From: JABWBD01 sp040768665
Lineage (GTDB): Bacteria > Planctomycetota > Planctomycetia > Pirellulales > Thermoguttaceae
Direction: 5' to 3'
DNA: 38,564 bases
Assembly: GCA_040768665.1 (NCBI GenBank)
Contig: JAXGMN010000085.1
Coordinates: 1 to 38,564 of the forward strand
In this document: piece by piece, positions 1 through 9,832 of the stretch
Position numbering within the stretch: the first letter of the stretch is position 1
Layout: each line of letters starts with the position of its first letter
The notes under the pieces: model-generated
What the model saw: only the letters and a program-made list of their open reading frames with translations
Told to the model about the DNA's origin: nothing
Databases searched by the model: none
Position numbers and translations under genes: made by a program

Positions 1-22
1 TCGCTCTGCGAAGGAGGAGACC

Positions 23-460
23 ATGAACCGACACGTAGGGATGGGCAGTCAATCGCGGTTGTCGAGGATCTGCGGGGAGATCGGCATGATGGCCGCCGTC
101 GTGTTCGCGATGTGGGGATCGGCGGCTGCCGAGGTGCTCGAAGTTCACAGCGGGAATGCTGTTTTGAGACTGGGTGAGGCCACGGGCGCGCCCCTGCAAT
201 TAGCGGACACGAAAACTGGATTGGAATTGGCCGGCAAACGCCAAGAGCTGTTTCGCCTGGTCGTGGTCCCGCCGGGCGCCGATCCGCGACAGCCCATGGA
301 ACTGTCCTCTCGGGATGCGAAGGCGGTCAGTCGCGTCGAGGGCGACGGCGTACGATTACGATTCGAGGGGATCGGAAATCGGGAACTGGCCGCTGTTTGT
401 GTCGTGGAAGCCGGAAGCACCGTCATGGTGTGCGGGATTCTGTGTATCGCTTGGGCGTAA
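23..460 (+). pseudogene. Truncated N-terminal fragment of a secreted glycosidase-like (DUF6259-like) protein
   Basis: The start is well supported: AAGGAGGAG lies just before the ATG. The 145-residue product has a basic leader, a hydrophobic stretch (about residues 23-36, ending GSAAAEV) that looks like a signal peptide, and then a beta-rich segment (GNAVLRLGEATGAPLQLAD, then TGLELAGKRQELFRL). This resembles the opening of DUF6259 or melibiase-like secreted proteins, which are usually 600-900 residues. The reading frame ends abruptly at residue 145 with an unrelated Cys/Ile-rich tail, and neither other frame continues the homology convincingly. I infer a gene remnant left by a deletion. The resemblance is by eye; it could instead be a short lineage-specific secreted protein. 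The cluster continues 74 bp downstream. Confidence 0.5.
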
Positions 461-534
461 AAGTGGCTAACGGAGGTGCGGTAAAACATGATGAGAGGAA
501 CCACGTCACTTTTCTACGACCAGGACCACGCAAC

Positions 535-2814
535 ATGAACAAGACAAAACCCATTCGGGCGCCCGTTATCCTGCTCGCCGGGCTCTGTACCGTCGCATCG
601 CCGCCGGCATTTGCGCTTGCCGCCGAGAGCTTTGAGAGCACGGTGAGCGGCGGTCACGACGCGTTGCCCGCCGCCTACGTCCCGCCACTGGTCAGCAACG
701 GAAGCCTCTGCATGTTGATTGACTATCAAGGAGGCCAATCCCAGCGCAGCTACGTGAACATGACGCCGGGCATCTGGTGGCAGGGCCGGCGCTACGGACC
801 GGGACACCACGACATGGTTCCATTCGGCCATTTCGAGCAGGAACTGTCCGTTGCTCACGAGGTGTACAAAGTCCCGACGCGTTGGGCGCAAACGCTGAAC
901 ACGCAAGAGGCGGTGGTGACCTGCCGCAACGACTACGGCGACGCTTTGACGGTCGAGACGGTCGTCTTCACGCATCTTGCGCACGGTCTGCTCGCGGTGA
1001 AAAAACGGATCTTTGCCAAGGATCCCCAACCGCATTCTGCCCGCCTGACCTTCCGCTACCTGTTCACTCCGCCGGGAGATGAAAACCGTGTTCCGCGGCG
1101 GATGATCTGCTCATCCGCTTGGCAGGAGGACTCCCAGACCGCGGACTTCCAGTATCAAGTGGACGGTCATCGCCCCTTCAGCGGCATCATTTCGGTGTTC
1201 GCCGACAAGCCGGTGACCGCGGCCGTCGACAAGCAGGCGGTCTCGCTGTCGGCCGAAGTCGGGCTCGACGCGGCCCAGCCTTCCGAAGTGACGTTCTTTC
1301 TGTCGTTCGCCGACTCGATCGACGGAAAGGACTACCTGGATCGGGCGGCACAGTTGAGGTCTCGCGTCCGGCAAACGGGTTTCGACGGGATGTTGGCTTC
1401 GCATCGGCAGCAATGGGGCGAATTCTGGAACGAGTCGTACGTTCGCATTCCAGACGAGCGGCTGCAAAAGGTGTATTGCACGGCCCAGTACCACCTGCGG
1501 GCGAATGCGACCCCATGGTCGTTCCCCGTTGCCGTCTTTCCTACGCACTGGGCGGGGAAGTACTTTGGCTGGGACGAGATGTTCTGCCATCAGGCCTTGA
1601 TCAGCAGCAACCATCCCGACATTGCGCGGCGCTGCCCGGAGTTCCGGTTCGCCGGGCTGGAAAAGGCGCTTTATCGAGCCGCCCACTATGGTCAGCCCGG
1701 CAAGTTCGGCGCACGCTATCCGTGGGAATCGCTGGAGGACGGCACGGAAGGAGCGCCTCCCGGTTTCTGGTTGGACCACGTGTTCCACATGTCGAACATC
1801 GCCCAGTCGTGCTGGCAACAATACCTCTACACTGCGAATGCAAAGTACCTGGAAACGACGGGCTATCCCGTGATCAAACAGTGCGCGCGGTTCTTCCTGG
1901 CGAACATGGTTTACGAATCGGCCGATGGCGGGATGTTCCTCGGAAAGTGTACGGATCTGGAGCGGCTTGGGCCGGCCAGGCAAAATCCGTTTATGACGTC
2001 CTGCGGCGCGATCTACACGATGGAGGCCGCGGCAAAGTCGGCCGCGCTGCTGAAAACGGATCACGAAGAGGCCGAGACATGGAAACACGCCGCCACGAAA
2101 CTGCGCGAGTCGCTGCCACACAAGGACGGACGGTATGTGCCGTACGCCGGTTGCGAGGAGGAAAGCGTCGCTTCACTGGGCGGACTGTTTCCCTATCAGT
2201 TGTTCGATGCGAGCAACTCGCTACAGAAGAACGCCGCCTACTGGTTCATCGAGCATGGAAAGCAGTCCGGAAATATGTATCCGATGGGCAAGTCCATGTG
2301 CGCCTGGTACGCAGGGTGGTTGGCCGCCGCTCTGGCCGTGCTGGAGGACACTCGGGAGCCGGCGACGTTGCTGTCCAGTGCGGCGGAAGGAGCGGGCTGT
2401 TTTGGCGAGCTTTTCGAGATCAACGAGCCCGCGGTGTCAATCAAGCCGTGGTTTTCCACCGCCTCAGGAAACGTCGTCTACGCGTTAAACCAGATGCTGG
2501 TGCAATCCCGCGATGATCGCATCCACATTGCGCCGGCCGTTCCCGAGGAATGGAAAGACTACTCATTCAAGCTCGCCTGCCACGGCAACCTATCCGTGGA
2601 GGTGGCCGTGAAAGGCGGGCGTCTTGCCAGGCTGACCCTGTGTCCGGGAAACGCGGACCTTGACCTGAAGAGAACGGTGGTCTTGCGCGAAAGCCTGCTC
2701 GACGGGGTAGCTCTCGACAAGACGGTCGTGTCGAGCGTGACGAATGAAGACGGCCAATGCCGGCTCGAGGTCCAGTTCAGGGGACCGACCGATCTGGTGA
2801 CGGCTTCCCATTGA
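535..2814 (+). CDS. Secreted GH65-like six-hairpin glycosidase
   Basis: The chosen ATG at 535 begins a clear signal peptide (MNKTKPIRAPVILLAGLC...AFALAAES); the open frame extends upstream to 397 but that part is not protein-like. The mature protein (759 residues in all) has an N-terminal beta-sandwich (about residues 35-290) and then an (alpha/alpha)6 barrel. The barrel carries blocks typical of the GH65/GH15 fold: WAGKYFGWDEMF, then GARYPWESLEDGTE, then HVFHMSNIAQSCWQQY. A short C-terminal beta domain follows (IHIAPAVPEEW). By position, E476 in CTDLE takes the place of the general acid seen as GPDE in GH65 phosphorylases, so the active-site motif is not canonical. Substrate is unknown; the neighbours suggest a plant-polysaccharide oligosaccharide. 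The next gene starts 6 bp after the stop. No strong ribosome site is visible. Confidence 0.72.
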   Translation: MNKTKPIRAPVILLAGLCTVASPPAFALAAESFESTVSGGHDALPAAYVPPLVSNGSLCMLIDYQGGQSQRSYVNMTPGIWWQGRRYGPGHHDMVPFGHFEQELSVAHEVYKVPTRWAQTLNTQEAVVTCRNDYGDALTVETVVFTHLAHGLLAVKKRIFAKDPQPHSARLTFRYLFTPPGDENRVPRRMICSSAWQEDSQTADFQYQVDGHRPFSGIISVFADKPVTAAVDKQAVSLSAEVGLDAAQPSEVTFFLSFADSIDGKDYLDRAAQLRSRVRQTGFDGMLASHRQQWGEFWNESYVRIPDERLQKVYCTAQYHLRANATPWSFPVAVFPTHWAGKYFGWDEMFCHQALISSNHPDIARRCPEFRFAGLEKALYRAAHYGQPGKFGARYPWESLEDGTEGAPPGFWLDHVFHMSNIAQSCWQQYLYTANAKYLETTGYPVIKQCARFFLANMVYESADGGMFLGKCTDLERLGPARQNPFMTSCGAIYTMEAAAKSAALLKTDHEEAETWKHAATKLRESLPHKDGRYVPYAGCEEESVASLGGLFPYQLFDASNSLQKNAAYWFIEHGKQSGNMYPMGKSMCAWYAGWLAAALAVLEDTREPATLLSSAAEGAGCFGELFEINEPAVSIKPWFSTASGNVVYALNQMLVQSRDDRIHIAPAVPEEWKDYSFKLACHGNLSVEVAVKGGRLARLTLCPGNADLDLKRTVVLRESLLDGVALDKTVVSSVTNEDGQCRLEVQFRGPTDLVTASH

Positions 2815-2820
2815 ATATCC

Positions 2821-5016
2821 GTGAACATGAAAACCATCGCAAAAAGAACCGGTTGGGTACTTTCGATCGTGGCGGTCGGATCGCAGTTGATCGCGGCGGG
2901 CTTACCGGCAGCGCCACCCAAGAGACCGGTGTGGTCCGTGCAAGAGTGGCAGGGGATGCCCGCCCTTTGGAAAGACGATCAGCCGGTCACGCCGATGTTG
3001 TTCTGGCAGTGGAAGCCCGAGGCGTATGAGATCGAGCATTTTTCGGAGGCCGGCATCAACCTCTTCAGCTTTTTCGGTTCTTTCCAACACTACGCGCACC
3101 CGTATTGGAAGCAGGATGGCAGCGTAGAGTTGACGTTTCAGGATGCGGAGATCCGGAAGTTGTTGTCCTTCAGTCCCAAGTGCTATTTCCTGCCGCGGCT
3201 GTTTGCGACGGCGCCCGCCTGGTGGGTCGAGGCGAATCCCGGCGAGGTGTGCCTGTTCGGGAGTGGGCGTCAGCTCAAGGAACCTCGGGAGTCGTTCGCT
3301 TCCGAAAAGTGGTTGCGTGAAGGGGGCGACGCCTATCGGCGGGCGGTCCGTCATCTGCTCGATGCCGACTATGGAAAGAACCTGCTGGGCCTCCATGTGA
3401 CAAACGGCCCTTGGGGGGAGAACTTCTTCTGGGATGCCTATTGGGGATCCAAGGCGACTCCCGAGGCGTCGGATGTGTCGGAACCGATGCGGCGGCGGCT
3501 GATCCGCTATCTGCGGGAGAAATACGGCGATGACGTACAGAAGCTGCGGAAAGCGTGGCACGATGCGTTGCTGGATTTCCAAACGGTTCAGGTGCCGGAT
3601 GCCGCGGCGCGCATACGGATGACAGCCGGCGCCTGGCGCGATCCACAACAGTCGCGGGCGGTGATGGACTACTTCGAATGCCACAATCAGACGGCAGTCG
3701 AGATGATCGATCACTACTGCCGAATCGTCAAAGAGGAAAGCAACAACTCGTTGGTCACGATGGCGTTTTATGGTTACACGCAAGACGAAAACTGGCCGAT
3801 CGAGTCGGATCACCGGGGTATCGCCAGGCTGTTGCGCTCGAAGCACCTCGATATGCTGTCGGCACCGCACACGTATCGTCGCCGCCGGTTGGGGGAGGAC
3901 GGAGAGATGCGTCAATACCTCGCCAGCGCGGCTCTCCACGGCAAATTGTTCATCGACGAAGGCGACGATCAAACCTATCTCGAGAAACGGAAAGCCAGGC
4001 CCGATCCGCGGTGTCACGTCAACACGGTGGAGGAGACGCAGGCACTGCTCTACCGCGAGTTCGGCAACACGGTGACGCATGGCGTCGGGCTGTGGTACAT
4101 GGATCTGCAAGGCGGCTGGTTCCGCGATCCGGTGCTGGTCAGCACCGTCGGCCGTATGAAGAAGTGGGCGGACGTCGCGATGACCCACTCCCGCCGGCGC
4201 AACGCCTGCGTGGCCGTAATCTCCGCGCCCCAGAGCGAATTCTATCTGGGATACCGCCAGACCCCCGACAACGAGATTTCCGACGCGCTTTACCACCACC
4301 AGATGGCGGAATTCTATCGGGCGGGCGCACCGTTCGACTGGTATCTGATCGACGACCTCGAGGCGATTCGTGACAAGGATTACCGGGTGTATGTCTTTCT
4401 GGATTGCTTCTACCTGACCGACCGGCAGCGCGAAGCCGTGGCGACGCTAAGGTCAGGAGGCCGAACGCTGCTTTGGTTCTATGCGCCGGCGTACGCCTCG
4501 CAGGACGATCTGTCCTCGGCTCGAATGGAGTCACTGACGGGATTCGCCTTCGATCAAGCGGAAGAGGGAATGCTGCAGGGCGTACTGACCGCTTCAGGCG
4601 AAACGGTCGGAATCGCTAAGCGGCAGAAGAGCCTGTTTACCGTGCGCCCTGGCGAAACCGTGCGCGAACTGGCGCGAGGAACGGGGAGTTTGAAAGACAA
4701 GATCATGATGGCGGTGGAAAAGCACTTGGAGTGGACATCCGTCTTTTCCGCGATTCCGGGTGTGACTGCCGATCAGTTGAGAGGGTTGTACCGGGAGGCC
4801 GGTGTCCATGTCTACACCGACTGCGGCGACGTGCTCTCGGCGAACGAGTCGTGGCTGATGCTCCACACGAAGACCGCTGGCCCAAAATATGTTCTTCTGC
4901 CAAAGGAATGCGGCAGGATCACAGAGGTCATAAGCGGAAAGATCATTGGCGAGAACACACGCATATTCTCAATCGACCTGCCGAAATTCAGCACGGCAGT
5001 ATTTTTGCTGGAATGA
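2821..5016 (+). CDS. Secreted GH42-like beta-galactosidase family protein
   Basis: The frame opens with GTG at 2821, with ATG at 2827 as an equally possible start; both give a signal peptide (MKTIAKRTGWVLSIVAVGSQ). The product has 731 residues. It has a GH42/GH-A type TIM barrel (about residues 40-430): FWQWKPEAYEIEHFSEAGIN opens the barrel, HVTNGPWGENFFWD holds the likely acid/base E200, and FIDEGDDQT holds the likely nucleophile E380. The second part (about 455-590; ACVAVISAPQSEF, VFLDCFYLTDRQREAV, GGRTLLWFYAPAY) matches the glutamine-amidotransferase-like domain that follows the barrel in GH42. Classical GH42 enzymes remove beta-galactose; specificity here is inferred. The gene sits tightly between two other glycosidases, consistent with removal of galactan-type side chains. 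Confidence 0.72.
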   Translation: MNMKTIAKRTGWVLSIVAVGSQLIAAGLPAAPPKRPVWSVQEWQGMPALWKDDQPVTPMLFWQWKPEAYEIEHFSEAGINLFSFFGSFQHYAHPYWKQDGSVELTFQDAEIRKLLSFSPKCYFLPRLFATAPAWWVEANPGEVCLFGSGRQLKEPRESFASEKWLREGGDAYRRAVRHLLDADYGKNLLGLHVTNGPWGENFFWDAYWGSKATPEASDVSEPMRRRLIRYLREKYGDDVQKLRKAWHDALLDFQTVQVPDAAARIRMTAGAWRDPQQSRAVMDYFECHNQTAVEMIDHYCRIVKEESNNSLVTMAFYGYTQDENWPIESDHRGIARLLRSKHLDMLSAPHTYRRRRLGEDGEMRQYLASAALHGKLFIDEGDDQTYLEKRKARPDPRCHVNTVEETQALLYREFGNTVTHGVGLWYMDLQGGWFRDPVLVSTVGRMKKWADVAMTHSRRRNACVAVISAPQSEFYLGYRQTPDNEISDALYHHQMAEFYRAGAPFDWYLIDDLEAIRDKDYRVYVFLDCFYLTDRQREAVATLRSGGRTLLWFYAPAYASQDDLSSARMESLTGFAFDQAEEGMLQGVLTASGETVGIAKRQKSLFTVRPGETVRELARGTGSLKDKIMMAVEKHLEWTSVFSAIPGVTADQLRGLYREAGVHVYTDCGDVLSANESWLMLHTKTAGPKYVLLPKECGRITEVISGKIIGENTRIFSIDLPKFSTAVFLLE

Positions 5017-5093
5017 ACATCGTCATCAGATCGCAACACTTCTTCGCGGACTCGAAGAACGATGGCACAACATGGTGACAAGGAACACATCCT

Positions 5094-7346
5094 ATGATAA
5101 GAGAACTAACGACACTTTTGCTCCTATGCACCATGTTCCATGGTGTCGAGTCGACGGCTGCCGAGAATCCTGAGACCGCGAAAGCCCGCAATACCCCGTC
5201 GATAACCTACGATGGCAAACGGAAGGCGTTTCTGCTGCAGACAGACCGTTCGAGCTATGCCTTCGGACTGGCTTCCAACACCGATCTTGTCAATCTGCAC
5301 TGGGGTGGAAGGCTGACGAACATCAACGATGTTCCCGAACCGTGGGAGACACATTACCTTCACAATCCGTTCAGCCGTGTCTATTTGCGGTATAACCGCG
5401 TCGAGTATTCCACGAACAGGGCCGGTGATTTTCTGGCGTCCTGCTTGAAGGTAGAAAAGCCCGACAAGTTGGTGAATCTCGCGCTGACGTTTGTTTCGCA
5501 CAAGATCGCCGGCGATCATCTCCAAGTTGAACTCAAAGCGGCGACCTATCCATTTCACGTCGTCCTGCACTACGAAGTGTATCCCGAGTTTGACCTCATC
5601 AACCGCTGGGTCGAAGTAACCAACAAAGGGCCGGAGAAGATCCTCATCGAGAATATCCAGTCGGCGATGTGGCATGTGCCCCATCAACACAAATATCGCC
5701 TGACCCACATCGCGGGCGGTTGGGGTGGGGAATGGCAGGTGCGGGAAGAGTTTCTCGATCAAGGTGAAAAGATCCTGGAAAGCCGGACTGGAATCAGCGG
5801 CCACCACCACGTCCCGTACTTCGCACTCGACCAGGATGGGCTCGCTACCGAGAAAAGCGGAGCGGTCTGGTTTGGCACGCTGCAATGGAGCGGAAGCTGG
5901 AAGATGAACGTCGAGCAAACTCTCAATAGTCAGGTTCGCGTCAGCGGCGGCTACAACGACTTCGACTTCGCATTGGAACTGGCCCCGGGCGAAAGTCATA
6001 GCACGCCCGTCTTTACCGCCGGTTTTACCAAGGGCGGCTTCGGCGAAGCTTCCCGCATGTTGCATCGGTATCAGAAGAAATACCTGTATCCGGAAAACAT
6101 GCGTGACGTGGAAGTCCCCATCGTCTATAACACGTACGGCGCTCTTGGCGGCACTTTTGGAGGCAGGGTCACGGAAGACAACGTCATGGCGCTGATCCCC
6201 AAGGCGGCCAAGGTGGGCTTCGAGATGTTCATTATCGACGCCGGTTGGCAGACGGCGGTTGGCCAGTGGAGCGTTCATTCCGACAGGTTCCCGCGCGGGC
6301 TCAAGCCGGTCATCGACGAAGTGCATCGCCACGGCATGAAGTTCGGACTGTGGATCGAGCCCGAGCATATTCGGTCCGATGCGGCCCTGTTCACCGAACG
6401 AGAAGAATGGCTATTCGCAAAAGATTCTCGCTCCGCTATGCTGAATCTCTCACGGCGGGACGTGCTGGAACATGTCTACCAAGAAATGGCCAGGCTGCTT
6501 CAGGAGAACGACATTCAGTATCTCAAGCTGGATTTTAACCGCTATTTCGACGTTCCCGACGTTCCTGACCGGCGCACCATGCGGACAAAATACGTGCAGA
6601 ACTTCTACGAGCTGTTCGGACGCCTGAGGAAGGAATTTCCGGACGTCTTTTTCGAGAACTGTGCTTCCGGGGCCGGGCGACCGGATTTGAAAATGGATGA
6701 GTATTTTGCCCGCATCAATCGGAGCGACATCCAGATCCCGCTGGATTGTGTCCATCTTCAGGAAGGTTTTACCTACCTCCATCCGGCGTCTATGGCCGGC
6801 GGCGCCTCCAATATGGGCGTGTACGGCGCCAACCAGGCCTGGTGGGCGGGCGGCGCCTCCAATTCGCCCGTCCCTCTGCAGTTCTCGGCCCACATCGGCA
6901 TGACAGGCTGGCTCTCCATGAGTCCGCAGATCGATCAGATGTCGCCGGAAGAACTTGCTGACATCAAGAAGTATTTCGACCTGTTCAAGAAGATCCGTCA
7001 CATCACATGCCGCGGGGAAATTCACCGCCTGGCCTCGATGCGAAAGCACTCCTATGCGGCATACGAATTTGTCCTGCCCGACAAAAGCGAAGCGCTCTTG
7101 TTTGTTTTTGGCCACGGCATGAGGTTCAACGAGAGGATACCCAGGCTCCTTATGGAATCGCTTGATCCCGACAGAATTTACGACATCGAGGTCCATGGGG
7201 CTCTCCCGGCTTCGGACAGGGCCCCCAAATCCTATAAGCCTCCGACTTACCGTGCTGTCAGCGGACGCGCCCTTATGGAAAGCGGTGTGCTCGCCGGTCT
7301 GGCCGGAGATTATGACAGTCGCATTTTCCATTTCAAAGGACGCTGA
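5094..7346 (+). CDS. Secreted GH36 alpha-galactosidase
   Basis: AAGGA lies about 10 bp before the ATG. The 750-residue product starts with a signal peptide (MIRELTTLLLLCTMFHGVES). An N-terminal beta-supersandwich (about 40-330) is followed by the GH36 TIM barrel (about 340-650) and a C-terminal beta domain. The barrel has the family landmarks: MFIIDAGWQ at strand 1, FGLWIEPEHI, YLKLDFNR with the nucleophile D480, FENCASGAGRPDL, and INRSDIQ with the acid/base D545. GH36 enzymes release terminal alpha-galactose by a retaining mechanism. Length is normal for the family, with no key residue missing. The stop is 2 bp before the next start, whose ribosome site (AAAGGA) lies inside this gene, which points to translational coupling. 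Confidence 0.88.
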   Translation: MIRELTTLLLLCTMFHGVESTAAENPETAKARNTPSITYDGKRKAFLLQTDRSSYAFGLASNTDLVNLHWGGRLTNINDVPEPWETHYLHNPFSRVYLRYNRVEYSTNRAGDFLASCLKVEKPDKLVNLALTFVSHKIAGDHLQVELKAATYPFHVVLHYEVYPEFDLINRWVEVTNKGPEKILIENIQSAMWHVPHQHKYRLTHIAGGWGGEWQVREEFLDQGEKILESRTGISGHHHVPYFALDQDGLATEKSGAVWFGTLQWSGSWKMNVEQTLNSQVRVSGGYNDFDFALELAPGESHSTPVFTAGFTKGGFGEASRMLHRYQKKYLYPENMRDVEVPIVYNTYGALGGTFGGRVTEDNVMALIPKAAKVGFEMFIIDAGWQTAVGQWSVHSDRFPRGLKPVIDEVHRHGMKFGLWIEPEHIRSDAALFTEREEWLFAKDSRSAMLNLSRRDVLEHVYQEMARLLQENDIQYLKLDFNRYFDVPDVPDRRTMRTKYVQNFYELFGRLRKEFPDVFFENCASGAGRPDLKMDEYFARINRSDIQIPLDCVHLQEGFTYLHPASMAGGASNMGVYGANQAWWAGGASNSPVPLQFSAHIGMTGWLSMSPQIDQMSPEELADIKKYFDLFKKIRHITCRGEIHRLASMRKHSYAAYEFVLPDKSEALLFVFGHGMRFNERIPRLLMESLDPDRIYDIEVHGALPASDRAPKSYKPPTYRAVSGRALMESGVLAGLAGDYDSRIFHFKGR

Positions 7347-7348
7347 AC

Positions 7349-9832
7349 ATGCGCATGAAACTAAGAATCCTAGCCGCCGTCCTTCTACCGCTGGTGTTCG
7401 CCAGAAACGTAGACGCGGACCAAAAGGAACCCCCTCTGTGGCCGGCGTCCTTGGAGCAATACCACAAGCGTTTTGCAGACTTCGATAGAGAGGATGCAAA
7501 GAATATGCCGGTTCCGGGCTGCACGGTTTTCGCGGGCAGTTCCAGCATCACCGGCTGGAAGCTCATTCCGGAGGATTTCAAGGATGTCAACGCCATCAAC
7601 CGCGGATTCGGCGGCGCCATCTTCCCCCAGTGGCTGCTGATGGTGGACCGATACATCATCCGCTACAAGCCGGCCAAGGTGGTGTTTTACTGCGGTGAAA
7701 ACGATATCGCAGGAAAACATCCTCCTGAGAAGGTGCGCGATAACCTGGAGACGTTCCTGAGCCGAATCCACACCGCCCTGCCGGAAACAGACATCTATTT
7801 CATCAGCATCAAACCCAGCCCGTCCCGCTGGAAGCTCTGGCCGGCTATGACCGAAGCCAACAAACTCTGCAAGGAACTCTGCGACCGTTTGCCGCACGCA
7901 ACGTACGTCGATGTTTCCGAGGGAATGCTTGGCGAAAACGGCGAGCCGCGTAAGGACATTTTCCGCGACGACAATCTGCACATGAACCGCACCGGCTATA
8001 CGGACATCTGGATTCCCCAAATCCGCAAGGCATTTGCGGAGAACGTCGTGCTGAGAAATTCGACCGGACAGCTCCGTATCAATCCCAGCGGCGCGATGTG
8101 TTTTACGACCGAGAGTTCGGACTGCCCGGTCTGGAGTGTTCGGCCGGATCAAATGTGGGTAATTACGCTTGCCAAAGGGGAAAGCCCCTTCAAGCTGAGC
8201 GATGCGATCGACTTCACACCCGGCAATCAGAACGTACCGAAGTTTTCGGCGATCGAGGATGGAGTCGAGTTTCGCTACGACTCACTTCGGCATGGCGAGC
8301 AGATATGGGACGTCGGCCTGACGCTTCAGGTCCGCCGGGCGGGTGATGAATTCGAGTTTCTCGGGAAGGTCGAAAACCGCGCCGGCGGCTGGTGTGTGCA
8401 GCATTTCAAATTCCCGATTCTGTTCGACATCCAGAAGAGCGGCGCCGACCACCAGGGGCTGGCCGTGCTGCTGCCGAGCTGTCTTGGCGAGCGCGTGGCG
8501 ACGCCTGAGAAGCTCGGCAAGCTGCGTCGCTTCACCTATCCTTCGGGCCAGGCCGCGGCGATGCAGTATTCTGTGATCGACGGCGGCGAGGCGGGGCTTT
8601 ACCTCGCGTGTCACGATCAGACGAGATCGCGCAAAACCTTCGCCATCGCCAATCGGGGCAGCAGCTACGATTTTTCGCTCGAGAACGAGCCCTACTGCAT
8701 GAGCGGGCAGAAGTGGTCGTCGGCGCCGGCGGTCGCCATGCCGTATGCGGGAACGTGGCACACGGCGGCCAGGCGCTATCGCGCGTGGAGCGACACCTGG
8801 ATGCGACGGGCGCCGATGCCCGACTGGGTCCGCAACCAGAACGCCGGCTGGTTCCTCTGCATTCTGAAACAGCAGAATGGTGATCTGATGTTCCGCTACA
8901 ACGAGCTGGATCGCGTGGCGGATATCGCCGACAAGTGGGGGCTCGACGTGCTGGGGCTCTTTGGTTGGGCCCATGGCGGACACGACCGCGACTATCCCGA
9001 CTACATCCCTGACCCGAAGATGGGCGGACCCGAGGAACTCAAAGCGGCAATCGAACGGGTGCAGAAGCGCGGCAAGAAGGTGATGCTTTACGCCAACGGG
9101 CAATTGCTCGATACGGCGAGCGCCTTCTACAAGGAACACGGCGTCGAGTGTACTTCGCTCCAGCCCGACGGGAAGCCTTATGCGGATCGGTACAACAAAT
9201 TCAAATCGACTCCCGACCCGACCTTTGCGCGGGCGTGTTTTGGATCGGAGAGATGGTATCAGCGGCTGTATGAACTTGGCGTTCAGGCCCAGGATCTTGG
9301 CGCCGATGGCTTGATTTACGATCAGTTCGGCATCGGTGGGCCGGGGTTCTGTTACAATGAGTCGCACGGACATGCCCGACCGAACGAGGCCTGGGCGGAG
9401 TGTCGTTTTCAGCTCACCAAGAGGCTCACCGAGGCGCTGCGAGCCCGCCGGCCCGATTTCGTCCTCATGACAGAATGGGTCATCGACGGTTTGATGCAAG
9501 ACTTTCCCTACTTCCACGGTTGCGGCAACGGGTTTTATCCCTTCATCCCGACGTCCCAAGAAAAGAACTTTCCGGAACTGTTTTTCTACACGTTCCCGGA
9601 GATCATTGCGACGCAACGCAACCCGAACCCGATGTCGACTCGGAATGTCACCAACCAGGCGTGCCTTTACGGGATGCAGCACGAGACCGAGTCGCGCTAT
9701 GTGGCCGACGTGAAGTACCTCGGCGGGACGCTGCCGGCACCGGAGGACTACGCCGACTGCAACTCTCCCCCAATGTTCCCGCGGTCTGCTCGACACCGCT
9801 GGAGCCGGCGGCAAAGTACCTGCGTGAGGTGA
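7349..9832 (+). CDS. SGNH/GDSL esterase fused to a DUF6259 glycosidase-like protein (frameshifted near the end)
   Basis: A signal peptide (MRMKLRILAAVLLPLVFARN) is followed by an SGNH hydrolase domain (about 30-235): VFAGSSSITGW with nucleophile S64, YCGENDIAG (block III Asn) and DDNLHMNRTGY with D208 and H211. SGNH domains of this kind are often carbohydrate acetyl esterases. From about residue 245 a DUF6259-type sequence runs to the end: a beta-sandwich, then a TIM-barrel-like part (LDVLGLFGWAHGGHDRDYPD, GKKVMLYANGQLLDT, DGLIYDQFG, VLMTEWVIDGL). DUF6259 is uncharacterised but resembles GH-D clan enzymes. After codon 9764 the frame is lost at a run of five C (9767-9771), and the tail read here (PMFPRSARHRW...) is spurious. 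Restoring one C joins it to 9772-10128, giving about 926 residues. The start is 2 bp after the GH36 gene. Confidence 0.75.
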   Translation: MRMKLRILAAVLLPLVFARNVDADQKEPPLWPASLEQYHKRFADFDREDAKNMPVPGCTVFAGSSSITGWKLIPEDFKDVNAINRGFGGAIFPQWLLMVDRYIIRYKPAKVVFYCGENDIAGKHPPEKVRDNLETFLSRIHTALPETDIYFISIKPSPSRWKLWPAMTEANKLCKELCDRLPHATYVDVSEGMLGENGEPRKDIFRDDNLHMNRTGYTDIWIPQIRKAFAENVVLRNSTGQLRINPSGAMCFTTESSDCPVWSVRPDQMWVITLAKGESPFKLSDAIDFTPGNQNVPKFSAIEDGVEFRYDSLRHGEQIWDVGLTLQVRRAGDEFEFLGKVENRAGGWCVQHFKFPILFDIQKSGADHQGLAVLLPSCLGERVATPEKLGKLRRFTYPSGQAAAMQYSVIDGGEAGLYLACHDQTRSRKTFAIANRGSSYDFSLENEPYCMSGQKWSSAPAVAMPYAGTWHTAARRYRAWSDTWMRRAPMPDWVRNQNAGWFLCILKQQNGDLMFRYNELDRVADIADKWGLDVLGLFGWAHGGHDRDYPDYIPDPKMGGPEELKAAIERVQKRGKKVMLYANGQLLDTASAFYKEHGVECTSLQPDGKPYADRYNKFKSTPDPTFARACFGSERWYQRLYELGVQAQDLGADGLIYDQFGIGGPGFCYNESHGHARPNEAWAECRFQLTKRLTEALRARRPDFVLMTEWVIDGLMQDFPYFHGCGNGFYPFIPTSQEKNFPELFFYTFPEIIATQRNPNPMSTRNVTNQACLYGMQHETESRYVADVKYLGGTLPAPEDYADCNSPPMFPRSARHRWSRRQSTCVR

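Noticed and set aside
1111..2121. Minus-strand frame of 336 codons and plus-strand frame of 465 codons inside the first glycosidase
   Set aside because: Both are Arg-rich shadows of a frame with clear (alpha/alpha)6 barrel motifs.
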